In this document: positions 56,173-64,000 of the stretch, piece by piece | Layout: every line of letters begins with the position of its first letter | Position numbering within the stretch: the stretch's first letter is position 1 | Assembly: GCF_000284095.1 (NCBI RefSeq) | Contig: NC_017068.1 | Location: forward strand, 2,232,001 to 2,296,000 | Direction: 5' to 3' | Length of the DNA: 64,000 bases | Origin: Selenomonas ruminantium subsp. lactilytica TAM6421 | GTDB taxonomy: Bacteria > Bacillota > Negativicutes > Selenomonadales > Selenomonadaceae | Notes under the pieces: generated by a model | Told to the model about the DNA's origin: nothing | Seen by the model: only the letters and a program-made list of their open reading frames with translations | The model's database searches: none | Translations under genes and position numbers: made by a program

Positions 56173-57558
56173 ATGACGAAGTATGATGTTGTGATTGTGG
56201 GCGGCGGCCCGGCTGGCGTGTTTGCTGCCTATGAACTGGCGGAAAAAGCTCCCGAACTGAGAGTTTTGCTTTTGGAAAGCGGCAAGGATATCTACACCCG
56301 TGTCTGCCCCATTTCCGCGGGCAAGGTAAAGAGCTGCATTGGCTGCAAGCCCTGCAGCATCATGCGCGGCTTCGGCGGCGCCGGTGCTTTTTCCGATGGC
56401 AAATACAACTTCACGACGCAGTTCGGCGGCTGGCTCAACGAATATCTCTCTGACGAAGAAGTCATGGACCTCATCTATTATGTAGACAAAATCAACATGA
56501 AGCATGGCGCTCCGGCACAGGTTTTCAGCACGGAGAATTCCGATATCGGCTATCGCGCCCTGCAGCACGACCTGCACCTGCTCTCCGCCAGCGTCCGGCA
56601 TCTGGGCACGGAAAACAATCTGGAAATGCTCAAGGCTACTTATGAATACCTCAAGGACAAGGTGGAATTCCGCTTTGAATGTCCCGTGGCTCATATCCAC
56701 TCCGACGGTCAGGGAGAAAACGAAGTGGAACTGACTAACGGCGAAAAGATTGCCGCCGAATACCTGATTGTGGCTCCAGGCCGTGCCGGCGCCGAATGGT
56801 TCTCCACGGAATGTGACGCCTTGGGCCTCAAGCAGGAAAACAACCGCGTGGACGTCGGTGTCCGCGTGGAAGTTCCCGATGAGATCTGGAATCCCATCAC
56901 CAGCCAGGTCTATGAAGCAAAACTCGTCTACCGCACCAAGCGCTATGGCGATCAGGTGCGCACCTTCTGCATGAATCCTCATGGTCATGTGGTCATGGAA
57001 AACACCGATGGCATCATCACGGTCAACGGCCATTCCTACAGCGATCCGAAGCTCCAGAGCAAAAACACCAACTTCGCCCTGCTGGTCAGCAACCGCTTCA
57101 CGGAACCCTTCCATTCTCCCCATCAATACGGCAAGCGCATCGCCTCCTTCTCCAATCTCCTGGGCGGCGGCATCATCGTGCAGCGCTTCGGCGACCTTAT
57201 GAAGGGACGCCGCTCCAATGCCCACCGCATGAGCAAGAGCTTCACCCGTCCGACCCTGCAGGCCACCCCAGGGGATCTTTCCCTGGTACTGCCCAAGCGC
57301 CATGTGGACAACCTCATTGAGATGATCCAGGCTCTCGACAATATCGCGCCTGGTATGACCAATGACGACACCCTGCTCTACGGTGTCGAAGTCAAGTTCT
57401 ACAGTTCCCGCGTAAAACTCACCAAAGAACTGGAAACAGAACTTCAGAACATCTTTGCCATCGGCGATGGCGCCGGTGTAACCCGCGGCCTCTCCCAGGC
57501 TGGTGCCAGTGGCGTATATGTGGCCAGACAGATCATTGCCCGCCATAAGAGCAACTAA
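56173..57558 (+). CDS. FAD-dependent dehydrogenase (COG2509 type)
   Basis: A 461-residue flavoprotein. The N-terminal dinucleotide motif is YDVVIVGGGPAGVFAAYELA. A cysteine-containing segment follows (TRVCPISAGKVKSCIGCKPC), then a conserved GGAGAFSDGKYN. The C-terminus has IFAIGDGAGVTRGLSQAG, typical of FAD-binding family members. It matches the uncharacterised COG2509 FAD-dependent dehydrogenase group. The substrate is unknown. It has its own promoter, a structured leader and a terminator, so it is not co-transcribed with the lactate permease that follows. Confidence 0.85.
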   Translation: MTKYDVVIVGGGPAGVFAAYELAEKAPELRVLLLESGKDIYTRVCPISAGKVKSCIGCKPCSIMRGFGGAGAFSDGKYNFTTQFGGWLNEYLSDEEVMDLIYYVDKINMKHGAPAQVFSTENSDIGYRALQHDLHLLSASVRHLGTENNLEMLKATYEYLKDKVEFRFECPVAHIHSDGQGENEVELTNGEKIAAEYLIVAPGRAGAEWFSTECDALGLKQENNRVDVGVRVEVPDEIWNPITSQVYEAKLVYRTKRYGDQVRTFCMNPHGHVVMENTDGIITVNGHSYSDPKLQSKNTNFALLVSNRFTEPFHSPHQYGKRIASFSNLLGGGIIVQRFGDLMKGRRSNAHRMSKSFTRPTLQATPGDLSLVLPKRHVDNLIEMIQALDNIAPGMTNDDTLLYGVEVKFYSSRVKLTKELETELQNIFAIGDGAGVTRGLSQAGASGVYVARQIIARHKSN

Positions 57559-57582
57559 ATGAACCAACACTAAAATAAAAAC

Positions 57583-57623
57583 TCCCGCAGACATTCTTAA
57601 CCCTGCCTGCGGGACAATTTTTT
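57583..57623 (+). terminator. Terminator after the flavoprotein gene
   Basis: Eight-base stem TCCCGCAG/CTGCGGGA (57583-57590 with 57607-57614) and a run of six Ts. Confidence 0.85.
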
Positions 57624-57705
57624 ACCTTTTTCATAATTCATCATACAAATTTTTTATTTTTTGCAGGAAAAAGCTCCTTATTCGCGAAAAAGGCAATTAT
57701 ATAGA

Positions 57706-57735
57706 TTGACATTTTTTAGTACCTGCTTATATAAT
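57706..57735 (+). promoter_or_regulatory. Promoter of the lactate permease gene
   Basis: -35 TTGACA (57706-57711), an 18-base spacer and -10 TATAAT (57730-57735). Confidence 0.8.
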
Positions 57736-57794
57736 TAATTATCTTATTCATACATTTTTCATATCTCTATTTAAATGGGAAAGGACTTGATATC

Positions 57795-59327
57795 TTGTTT
57801 CTGATTGCACTTTCACCGATTATCTGGCTGGCAGTGGCCTTATGCGTTCTGCATATGCAGCCCCACAAAGCCTGCCTGCTTGCCCTGCTGCTCTCTGCAG
57901 TTGTGGGCATCGGCCTCTACGACATGACAACCATCCATGCGTTCCAGGCCTTCCTGGAAGGTGTGGCCCTGGCCTGCTGGCCTATCCTGCTTGTAATCAT
58001 CGCCGCTATCTTCACCTACAACCTGTCGGAATACACGAAGGGCATGGAAGGCATCAAGAAGATGCTGACCTCCGTCAGCAATGACCGCCGCGTGCTGATT
58101 CTCCTGATTGGCTGGGGCTTCGGCGGCTTCATGGAAGGCATGGCCGGTTTCGGTACTGCCATCGCCATCCCCGCCAGCATGCTGGTGGGCATCGGCGTGA
58201 ATCCGATCTTGTCCGCCTGTGTCTGCCTTGTGGCCAACTCCGTGCCGACAGCCTATGGCTCCATCGGTATTCCTCTGGTTACGCTGGGCAATGTCACCGG
58301 CACGGATGCCACGACACTGGCTACTTACACCTGCCTGCAGCTGGCTCCGCTGACGATTCTCTGCCCCTTCATCATGACGCTGGTAGCCGGCGGTTCCTTC
58401 AAGGCGCTGAAGGGCATGACCATCATCTGCCTGGGTGCTGCCCTGGGCTTCCTGCTTCCGGAACTGGCCGTAGCTCTGACCATGGGCCCTGAACTGGCCG
58501 TTGTTGCCGGTTCCATCGGTTCCATGGCTGCCATTGTGGCCTGCGCCAAGCTGTTCCCGGTTGACGATCCTGCTTATGCGATGCCGGCCCATGAAGATGA
58601 AGAGCCGCTGACCGCTGGCGATGCCATCAAGGCATGGCTCCCGTTCATCCTGATCTTCGTCTTCCTGCTGGCTACGTCCAAGCTGATTCCGGCCATCCAT
58701 GATCCGCTGAACCTCATCAAATCCTCTGTGCTGATCTATGACGGCGAAGGCGGCGCACCTTATACCTTCACCTGGGTTGCTACACCGGGCGTGCTGATTT
58801 TCCTGGCCGCTTTCATCGGCGGTTCCAAGCAGGGCGCCAGCTTTGGCGAAATGCTGAACGTACTCAAAACTACGATCATCAACCTGCGTTTCACCATCGT
58901 TACCATTATCTCCGTTATCGCTACGGCAAAAGTCATGGGCTATGCCGGCATGACCCACGAAATCGCCGAAGCTGCGGTGGCAGCAACGGGTACGGCTTAC
59001 CCCTGCATCGCGCCCTTCATCGGCTCCATCGGTACCTTCATCACCGGTTCCGCAACGTCGAGCTGCGTGCTGTTCGGTAAATTGCAGACCGAAGCTGCCC
59101 AGGCTATCGGTGCAACACCTGCCGCTCAGGCATGGATTGCTGCCGCTAACGCTACCGGGGCCTGCGCCGGCAAGATGATCTCCATCCAGAGTATCGCCAT
59201 CGCCGTGGCTGCCATTCAGGTACAGGGCGCAGATGGCAAACTGCTCTCCTTCGCTGCCAAGGTATATGCTCCCTTCATCATCATCATGGGACTTATCGTA
59301 TACTTCGGTCAGTCCGTAGTAGGCTAA
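57795..59327 (+). CDS. lctP: L-lactate permease (LctP family)
   Basis: A 510-residue membrane carrier of the lactate permease family, importing lactate with protons. About 13 hydrophobic segments are visible. Family regions include WGFGGFMEGMAGFGTAIAIP, NSVPTAYGSIGIPL and GSIGTFITGSATSSCVLFG. It starts with TTG at 57795, with GGAAAGGA ahead of it; no ATG in the frame gives a better site. Together with the lar genes 2-4 kb away it points to lactate use by this organism. Confidence 0.93.
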   Translation: MFLIALSPIIWLAVALCVLHMQPHKACLLALLLSAVVGIGLYDMTTIHAFQAFLEGVALACWPILLVIIAAIFTYNLSEYTKGMEGIKKMLTSVSNDRRVLILLIGWGFGGFMEGMAGFGTAIAIPASMLVGIGVNPILSACVCLVANSVPTAYGSIGIPLVTLGNVTGTDATTLATYTCLQLAPLTILCPFIMTLVAGGSFKALKGMTIICLGAALGFLLPELAVALTMGPELAVVAGSIGSMAAIVACAKLFPVDDPAYAMPAHEDEEPLTAGDAIKAWLPFILIFVFLLATSKLIPAIHDPLNLIKSSVLIYDGEGGAPYTFTWVATPGVLIFLAAFIGGSKQGASFGEMLNVLKTTIINLRFTIVTIISVIATAKVMGYAGMTHEIAEAAVAATGTAYPCIAPFIGSIGTFITGSATSSCVLFGKLQTEAAQAIGATPAAQAWIAAANATGACAGKMISIQSIAIAVAAIQVQGADGKLLSFAAKVYAPFIIIMGLIVYFGQSVVG

Positions 59328-59336
59328 AAGCAAATA

Positions 59337-59392
59337 CAGCATATAAAAATTCCCCGGCAGGTTCGTTCCTGCCGGGGAATTTTTATATGCTG
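59337..59392. terminator. Strong bidirectional terminator
   Basis: A perfect 25-base stem (59337-59361 with 59368-59392) with a six-base loop TTCGTT, with A and T runs inside the arms. It serves the permease and folB, which converge. Confidence 0.95.
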
Positions 59393-59755
59393 TTATTTCT
59401 GATGGCGAACCACTTCCACCTCTATATAGTCAATCGGACCGGAGATGGGAACAGAAGGTTTGCGGACACGGGCCATAGCCGTCTTGAAATGCGGATATTT
59501 CGCCAACAGTTTATCGCCGATAGCTGCAGACAGGGTGCCCAGCATGGTATAGCGTTTATTTTCCGTGATATCTTTGACGATGTCATATACAGCAGCCGTA
59601 TCAACACCATCTTTCAGCTCGTCGGTCTCTACCAGCTTGTCATCCTGGGTTTCGATTTCCACATCAATGTAGAATTTCTGCCCCTGCTCACGTTCATATT
59701 CATAAACGCCGTGGAAACCATAGAACATCATGTTGAGAATTCTCACTTTTGCCAT
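59393..59755 (-). CDS. folB: Dihydroneopterin aldolase
   Basis: A 120-residue enzyme of folate synthesis that cleaves dihydroneopterin to hydroxymethyl-dihydropterin. FYGFHGVYEYEREQGQKF near the N-terminus contains the conserved GxHGV/Y..E pattern, and the catalytic lysine is in the late RVRKPSVPI. The ATG at 59755 follows AGGAG; an in-frame ATG 48 bases earlier has no site. It stands alone rather than with folP/folK. The stop codon abuts the terminator. Confidence 0.92.
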   Translation of the reverse strand: MAKVRILNMMFYGFHGVYEYEREQGQKFYIDVEIETQDDKLVETDELKDGVDTAAVYDIVKDITENKRYTMLGTLSAAIGDKLLAKYPHFKTAMARVRKPSVPISGPIDYIEVEVVRHQK

Positions 59756-59875
59756 TGTGGTCACTCCTATCACATTATAATCCAGCTTTGCCTGTAGGTT
59801 CATTACAGGGTTTTTCTATAATTGTGTATTTCGCTAAACCACGACAAAATCCTGCCGCTATAATAAATTTAATTA

Positions 59876-59953
59876 TCAGTCACTGAGCATTTCTTCCCAG
59901 CAGGCATAGGCACAAGCAAAAAAGATCAGCACGAGCAAAAACAAATCCCCCAT
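59876..59953 (-). CDS. Predicted 25-residue membrane peptide
   Basis: A short reading frame starting MGDLFLLVLIFFACAYACW and ending EEMLSD. The first 18 residues are almost purely hydrophobic, enough for one membrane span, with an acidic tail. A strong GGAGG site is placed eight bases ahead of the ATG. It lies just after the terminator of the NlpC/P60 gene and before folB's leader. No family is known to me. It could be chance, but the ribosome site and membrane character argue for translation. Confidence 0.5.
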   Translation of the reverse strand: MGDLFLLVLIFFACAYACWEEMLSD

Positions 59954-59969
59954 TATTTTTCCTCCATAG

Positions 59970-59995
59970 AAAAATAGGAGAGGCCTCGCCTCTCC
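59970..59995 (-). terminator. Terminator after the NlpC/P60 gene
   Basis: Eight-base stem GGAGAGGC/GCCTCTCC (59977-59984 with 59988-59995), then TATTTTTC in the minus direction. Confidence 0.85.
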
Positions 59996-60007
59996 GTAAA
60001 ACGCCCA

Positions 60008-60670
60008 TTACATCACCCGGCGGGCACCCAGGTAGCAATTGCTCCAATAAGAGCTGTCCAAAGAAGCTACACTGACTCCGCGGCTGGAGGACGCGTGAAT
60101 GAACTGACGGTCGCCAAGATAAATGCCCACATGGGACGCTCCTGGAGCATACGTCGAAAAGAATACCAAATCCCCTGGCATAGGCTCACCGATGGGCGAA
60201 CCTGCTTCATACTGCACATCTGCCGTACGCGGAAGATGTACGCCAGCATGGGCAAATACATACTGTACATAACCGGAGCAGTCAAAACCTCTGGGGCTCG
60301 TACCACCGAACACATACGGTACACCAAGGTACTGCATGGACTCAGAAATGATTGTACGGTTGATGTAATTGCCACCATGGGAAACCACCGGCATGGATTT
60401 GCCTAAAAGTGCCGTATAGGTTGACGGCCCTACCTGTCCATCTGCAGCCATCCCATGGGAAGACTGGAATCCCTTTACTGCCTCAGCCGTTGCCGGACCG
60501 AAGTCCCCATCTGCTGATACATCGTAACCAAGACGGACCAATTGTCCCTGGATCTCGGCTACCTCTGTGCCCTGGTCTCCTACGCGGAATGCAGACGCAC
60601 TACACACAGAAAACATGGACATAAGGATCATAGACAGCGCAAATACACGCTTTGTTGCTTTTTTAAACAA
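60008..60670 (-). CDS. Secreted NlpC/P60 peptidoglycan endopeptidase
   Basis: A 220-residue secreted hydrolase. A signal peptide (about 1-27, cleavage after SASA) leads into a PG_binding_1 domain (about 30-90) and an NlpC/P60 domain (about 105-220). The catalytic triad is C131 (GFDCSGYVQ), H180 (GASHVGIYLG) and H192. It cuts stem peptides in the cell wall. The start is TTG at 60670, with AGAGGAG eight bases ahead. A c-di-AMP riboswitch directly precedes it, so it should be turned down when c-di-AMP is high. Confidence 0.93.
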   Translation of the reverse strand: MFKKATKRVFALSMILMSMFSVCSASAFRVGDQGTEVAEIQGQLVRLGYDVSADGDFGPATAEAVKGFQSSHGMAADGQVGPSTYTALLGKSMPVVSHGGNYINRTIISESMQYLGVPYVFGGTSPRGFDCSGYVQYVFAHAGVHLPRTADVQYEAGSPIGEPMPGDLVFFSTYAPGASHVGIYLGDRQFIHASSSRGVSVASLDSSYWSNCYLGARRVM

Positions 60671-60686
60671 AAAGCCAACTCCTCTC

Positions 60687-60828
60687 TCTGTTCGCTTACG
60701 AGGTTAGCTGCCGGGCTCGGGTAGAGAAGACCACCCGCTTCATTACTTGTACCCTTGAATATGGCACAATCTGACGTTCGCCCCAAAAACCTGGTTCCCC
60801 CGCTCCTGGGCTGGATTCAGCTTAATCC
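60687..60828 (-). ncRNA. c-di-AMP riboswitch (ydaO/yuaA type)
   Basis: The minus-strand leader of the NlpC/P60 gene contains the conserved blocks of this riboswitch in order: GCTGAATCC, GCGGGGGAACCA, TTTTTGGGGCGAA and, at the 3' side, CCCGAGCCCGGCAGCTAACC followed by TCGTAAGCG. The class is known to bind cyclic di-AMP and to control cell-wall hydrolases and osmolyte or potassium transport, normally repressing when ligand is bound. Helix P1 is less clear here than in Bacillus. The end overlaps the region just ahead of the ribosome site, so control of translation is possible; no separate terminator was seen. Confidence 0.92.
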
Positions 60829-60957
60829 TATGTTATTTTTTTCACCCATTTATAGATATACGACAAAAAATGCCGTAATCCTGCTATTTTTTTCGCAACA
60901 CGAAATTCTGTATAACTCTAAACAATTTTCAGTTTTCTTTCAGAATTCATGCTGACA

Positions 60958-60985
60958 TGAAAAGTGGCTGTCAAAATGACAGCCA
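60958..60985 (-). terminator. Terminator of rnpB
   Basis: Eight-base stem GGCTGTCA/TGACAGCC (60966-60973 with 60977-60984) and a short T run in the minus direction. Confidence 0.8.
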
Positions 60986-60999
60986 ACATATTTCCATTC

Positions 61000-61367
61000 A
61001 AGTTGAATAAGCAATCAATAAGCCGAGTTTTGTTCCACCCACAAACGTGGGGGCGACAATCATTTATCTAGGCGCGGCAGTTGCCTGCCGGCTCAAGCGA
61101 CTCAACCCGGAAGGTTCCGCGGGCCGCATCATCCCTTCCCTATTTGGTCTTGCTCCGTGTGGGGTTTACCCAAGCCAGCCAGTCACCTGACTGCTGGTGC
61201 GCTCTTACCGCACCTTTCCACCCTTACCTGACAAGTCAGGCGGTCTAAATCTCTATGGCACTGTCCCTAAGGTCACCCTCGCTGGACGTTATCCAGCACA
61301 CTGCCCTATGGAGCCCGGACTTTCCTCATCTGGTGTCATGCACCAGCCGCGATTGTCTTGACAACTT
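61000..61367 (-). ncRNA. rnpB: RNase P RNA, bacterial class A
   Basis: The catalytic RNA that trims the 5' leader from tRNA precursors. Hallmarks on the minus strand: GAGGAAAGTCCGGGCTCC near the 5' end, GGGTAAACCCC, and ACAAAACTCGGCTTA near the 3' end. The P1 helix pairs AAGTTG (61362-61367) with CAACTT (61000-61005). A consensus promoter precedes it and a hairpin terminator follows. P1 ends set the limits, so true ends may differ by a few bases. Confidence 0.96.
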
Positions 61368-61382
61368 ATTTCAACATCGGTG

Positions 61383-61412
61383 ATTATAACATATTTAGCA
61401 GCATTTTGTCAA
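61383..61412 (-). promoter_or_regulatory. Promoter of rnpB
   Basis: Minus strand: -35 TTGACA (61407-61412), an 18-base spacer and an extended -10 TGTTATAAT (TATAAT at 61383-61388). Confidence 0.9.
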
Positions 61413-61442
61413 ATCAGGTGCTAAATAAATACAATACACGTT

Positions 61443-62651
61443 TCAGCCAATGATATCATTAAAGGATTTTATGGCTTCCTGCTGAACGAGTTTCAAGGGA
61501 ACATTCTGCGCCATAGCCAGAGCCTTACAGTCTTCATATTCCGGAGAAACGCTGCATATCCTGCCGTCCCAGGCACTGACCTTGCAATTTACCACACCAT
61601 AGGACGTTTCCACTTTGGCCATATGCCGGGCAGCCTCTAAGCGCTCGCCCACGGGCATCACCCGCAGACCAATGCTGGTGGTTTCCGCAAAGATAATCCC
61701 TGCGCAGTCACTCTGCCGGCCGGACTCCACCAGCACGGAGAGCTTCTGGGCCGGGCGGTTTTTCTTCATGAAGATAGGTGTGGTCCATACATCCAGGGCC
61801 CCGGCTGCCAAAAGTCTTTCATAGAGATAGCCGTAGATCTGCGGATTCATATCGTCGATATTGGCCTCCAAAACAGCCAGCTCGCTGACAGCAGCACCAT
61901 GATATTCGCCAAAATACAGGCGCAGGACATTTGGCAGGCTCAGTTCATGGCTGCCGGCTCCATAACCGATCTTCTCCGACACGAAGCCCTTGGGCAGTCC
62001 TTCGCTATAGGTTCCCAAAGCCTTGACAATGCCGGCTCCCGTGGGCGTGACCAGTTCTTTTTTCTCAGTGCCCGTTTCTGTCTGCCAGCCCAGCAAAAGC
62101 TCGGCCACCGCCGGTGCCGGTACCGGCATCATGCCGTGGGCACACTGCACAAAGCCGCTGCCTGTAGTCAGCTTTGACACGAACACCCGCTCCACTTCCA
62201 GATAGTCGAGGCAGATGGCCGCACCGACAATATCCACGATGGAATCCACCGCGCCGACCTCATGGAAAGCCACCTCATCCGCCGGCTTGCCATGGACTTT
62301 GCCCTCAGCTTCGGCAATCTCTGTAAAGATTGCCACTGCCTGCTGCTTCACGGCCATGGAAAGGGCCGACTGTTCCAGGATTTCCCGGATATCCTTCATG
62401 GTCCGATGTGCATGGTGGTGTTCGTGATGTTCAGGGTGAGCATGGTCAGCCGCTGTCAATTTCACATCTACATATACGGCATGGATCCCCTTCTGCCAGA
62501 CTTCCTGAACCTCAAGGGCAAATTCATCCGCCATGGGCAGCTTCTGCAGTTCCTTTTCCAGATAAGCCTGAGGCACACCGGCCTGCAGCATGGCCCCCAA
62601 AAACATATTGCCGCTGATACCGGCAAAACAATCCAAATATATCGCTTTCAT
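61443..62651 (-). CDS. larC: Nickel-pincer cofactor biosynthesis protein LarC
   Basis: A 402-residue nickel-insertion enzyme that completes the pincer cofactor of lactate racemase. It begins AIYLDCFAGISGNMFLGAML, as in the family. A histidine-rich stretch (HAHPEHHEHHHAH, about 70-82) can bind nickel. A middle segment has VAFHEVGAVDSIVDIVG, and the C-terminal part has LEANIDDMNPQIYGYLYERL. In Lactobacillus plantarum larC is split into two frames joined by ribosomal frameshifting; here it is one uninterrupted frame. It starts three bases after larB. Confidence 0.94.
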   Translation of the reverse strand: MKAIYLDCFAGISGNMFLGAMLQAGVPQAYLEKELQKLPMADEFALEVQEVWQKGIHAVYVDVKLTAADHAHPEHHEHHHAHRTMKDIREILEQSALSMAVKQQAVAIFTEIAEAEGKVHGKPADEVAFHEVGAVDSIVDIVGAAICLDYLEVERVFVSKLTTGSGFVQCAHGMMPVPAPAVAELLLGWQTETGTEKKELVTPTGAGIVKALGTYSEGLPKGFVSEKIGYGAGSHELSLPNVLRLYFGEYHGAAVSELAVLEANIDDMNPQIYGYLYERLLAAGALDVWTTPIFMKKNRPAQKLSVLVESGRQSDCAGIIFAETTSIGLRVMPVGERLEAARHMAKVETSYGVVNCKVSAWDGRICSVSPEYEDCKALAMAQNVPLKLVQQEAIKSFNDIIG

Positions 62652-62654
62652 AAG

Positions 62655-63413
62655 TCACCTCAGTTTATTGATTTTGCTGGCCAGCGCACCTGCGCCAAAA
62701 CCATTGTCGATATTGACCACAGATACGCCCATGGCACAGCTGTTGAGCATGGAGAGCAAAGCCGCCACGCCCTGAAAGGAAGCGCCATAGCCTACGCTGG
62801 TGGGCACGGCGATGACCGGTTTATTGGTCAAGCCGCCCACCACGCTGGCCAGCGCCCCTTCCATGCCGGCAATCACGATGATCACATTGGCCGCCTTGAT
62901 TTCCGGCAGATGGGCAAAGAGACGATGGATACCCGCCACGCCGCAGTCATAGCAGGTATGGACACTGTTGCCAAAGAGATAGGCCGTAAGCCGCGCTTCC
63001 TCCGCCACCGGCACATCGCTGGTGCCGGCGGTCATGATCAGGATATTGTGCTTTTCATCCCGCTCAAGGCTTTTATCCCGGTCGAGGTAAATTGCCCGGG
63101 CCATTTCGTCGAACTGGGCCTCCGGCACCTTTTCGAGCACCTTTTCATAATGTTCCCGGTTGGCTCTGGTGGCCAGCAGATTGCCCTCGCTATGCTCATA
63201 GAGAGAGGCAAATATATCCCGCACCTGTTCCGGTGTCTTGCCGGCGGCATAGATGACCTCCGGCATGCCCTGCCGCATTTCCCGGTGATGGTCAATCTCG
63301 GCAAAGCGCATCTCCTCAAAGGGCATTTCCGCCAGCTTGTCCAGGGCTTCACCCTCGGGTAAAATTCCCGCTTTATAGGCCTGCAGGATGCCGGCTATAT
63401 CCTCACGTTTCAT
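62655..63413 (-). CDS. larB: Pyridinium-3,5-biscarboxylic acid mononucleotide synthase LarB
   Basis: A 252-residue enzyme that carboxylates and hydrolyses nicotinic acid adenine dinucleotide, the first step of the nickel-pincer cofactor. The C-terminal half is related to the PurE (AIR carboxylase) fold: ILIMTAGTSDVPVAEEA, IVIAGMEGALASVVGGL and PVIAVPTSVGYG are visible. Length is normal. It precedes larC with a three-base gap. A hairpin lies between it and the aquaporin gene, with a TATAAT (63444-63449) just after it, so it may have its own promoter. Confidence 0.94.
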   Translation of the reverse strand: MKREDIAGILQAYKAGILPEGEALDKLAEMPFEEMRFAEIDHHREMRQGMPEVIYAAGKTPEQVRDIFASLYEHSEGNLLATRANREHYEKVLEKVPEAQFDEMARAIYLDRDKSLERDEKHNILIMTAGTSDVPVAEEARLTAYLFGNSVHTCYDCGVAGIHRLFAHLPEIKAANVIIVIAGMEGALASVVGGLTNKPVIAVPTSVGYGASFQGVAALLSMLNSCAMGVSVVNIDNGFGAGALASKINKLR

Positions 63414-63454
63414 CTGTCCACCTCATTTTTCTCATTTCCTTACATTATAACAAA

Positions 63455-63489
63455 CTTCGCCAAAGGATGAAAAATATCCTTTGGCGAAG
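63455..63489 (-). terminator. Hairpin after the aquaporin gene
   Basis: A 14-base perfect stem (63455-63468 with 63476-63489) and only three Ts after it in the minus direction. It is probably a weak terminator or processing site between the channel gene and larB. Confidence 0.65.
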
Positions 63490-63507
63490 AAAAAACCTGT
63501 CTGCAAA

Positions 63508-64000
63508 TCAGATATTGAAGAAGGCCCGCATGAAGATGGCAGCAGCAGCGGCGCCGAAGAAGGGGGCAATGCCCGGCACGAGAATGCCATACTGCCAGTC
63601 GTTGTCCGCTTTGTTCTCAATGGGCAGCACTGCATGAGCAATGCGGGGGCCCATATCACGGGCCAGGTTCATGGCAAACCCTGTCGTACCGCCCATGCCC
63701 ATGCCGATAGCCCAGACCAGCAGGCCGATGGCAATGGGAGCCAGCATGGCTTCCGGGCCCGTGCAGGCCTTCAGGATGCCCAGGATGCCCGAAATGAATA
63801 CGAAGGTAGCGAAGAACTCGCAGAAGAAATTACGGGGCAGGTTGCGGATGCCCGGCGTCGTGGAGAAGATATTGCGGATGCGCACCGGATCGATCTTGCC
63901 CACAGAAGCCTTGAAGTGATCCGCATAGCAGAACCACATGATGGCTGCGCCGAAGAAACCGCCGGCCAGTTCCACTAGGGAGATGGGAATCACCATACCC
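63508..64000 (-). CDS. Aquaglyceroporin family protein, LarD candidate (5' end outside the window)
   Basis: At least 164 residues of the C-terminal part of a MIP channel. The second pore motif is NLARDMGPRI, with leucine where the classic motif has proline, as is common in Firmicutes GlpF proteins. Several hydrophobic helices are visible (EFFATFVFISGILGIL, PIAIGLLVWAIGMGMGG and the final segment). The first pore motif and the start lie beyond base 64000. In Lactobacillus plantarum the lar operon includes LarD, a lactic-acid-conducting member of this family. Its place directly upstream of larB suggests the same role; glycerol uptake is the alternative. Confidence 0.82.
   Translation of the reverse strand, partial: GMVIPISLVELAGGFFGAAIMWFCYADHFKASVGKIDPVRIRNIFSTTPGIRNLPRNFFCEFFATFVFISGILGILKACTGPEAMLAPIAIGLLVWAIGMGMGGTTGFAMNLARDMGPRIAHAVLPIENKADNDWQYGILVPGIAPFFGAAAAAIFMRAFFNI

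Noticed and set aside
56098-57594. A 498-codon minus-strand frame opposite the flavoprotein, and a similar one opposite the lactate permease (57840-59342)
   Set aside because: Both are antisense to well-matched genes with promoters and ribosome sites on the plus strand.
61443-62651. Programmed frameshift in larC
   Set aside because: The reading frame is continuous over the full family length, so no frameshift is needed.

Overview
The window looks like a chromosome segment of a Negativicutes bacterium, most likely Selenomonadaceae (Selenomonas-like). No 16S rRNA gene lies in it, so genus is inference. Gene order follows low-GC Gram-positive blocks: divIC-yabR-tilS-hpt-ftsH, mfd-yabN, rpsU-yqeY-nfeD-floA and rpoE(delta)-pyrG / argS-ywiB. 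No sporulation genes occur at their usual places in those blocks. The metabolism is that of an anaerobe: electron-bifurcating Nfn, a DcuC-type C4-dicarboxylate carrier, lactate permease, lactate-racemase cofactor genes and a mannitol PTS.

Layout. 1-1.3 kb: start of an ECF-type ATPase gene, a DUF192 gene overlapping convergent niaR, and a tRNA-Asn/Glu/Val cluster. 1.4-4.2 kb: HAD phosphatase, a small DUF559 nuclease gene between palindromic repeats, DUF523 and a DEDD exonuclease. 4.3-7.3 kb: metF-nfnA-nfnB. 7.5-9.6 kb: a 706-residue orphan protein with a cyclic-nucleotide-binding-like N-terminus. 9.7-15 kb: mannitol genes mtlR-mtlA-mtlD. 15.8-23.8 kb: rpoB-rpoC, away from their usual ribosomal-protein neighbours and with an attenuator-like leader. 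23.8-28 kb: TRIC channel, ketopantoate reductase, M20 peptidase, DcuC. 28-35.5 kb: cell-division, tRNA, purine and envelope genes. 35.5-40.7 kb: HU, floA/nfeD, yqeY, rpsU, HIT protein, tyrosine phosphatase, mgsA. 40.8-50.3 kb: a yabN lacking its MazG half, mfd, a Cys-rich protein, pyrG, rpoE, argS, DUF1934. 50.8-55.9 kb: a chemoreceptor, CheX, a receiver-CheX fusion and PutP. 56-64 kb: a flavoprotein, lactate permease, folB, a c-di-AMP riboswitch-controlled NlpC/P60 hydrolase, RNase P RNA, and larC-larB with an aquaglyceroporin (LarD candidate) running off the end.

The most unusual signal is intergenic. Three elements of about 200 bp (45731-45924, 46003-46202, 50555-50753) fold into four nested stems. 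The stem sequences differ completely between copies but stay complementary. The short unpaired linkers and terminal loop are conserved. That pattern of conserved loops with covarying stems suggests a structured RNA or single-stranded DNA element. Shorter relatives lie at 38344-38512 and 50416-50473. A second, unrelated palindromic repeat family flanks the DUF559 nuclease gene at 2.3-3.0 kb.

Most genes are on the minus strand. Start codons were chosen by ribosome-binding-site spacing and family alignment from memory. No database search was possible.
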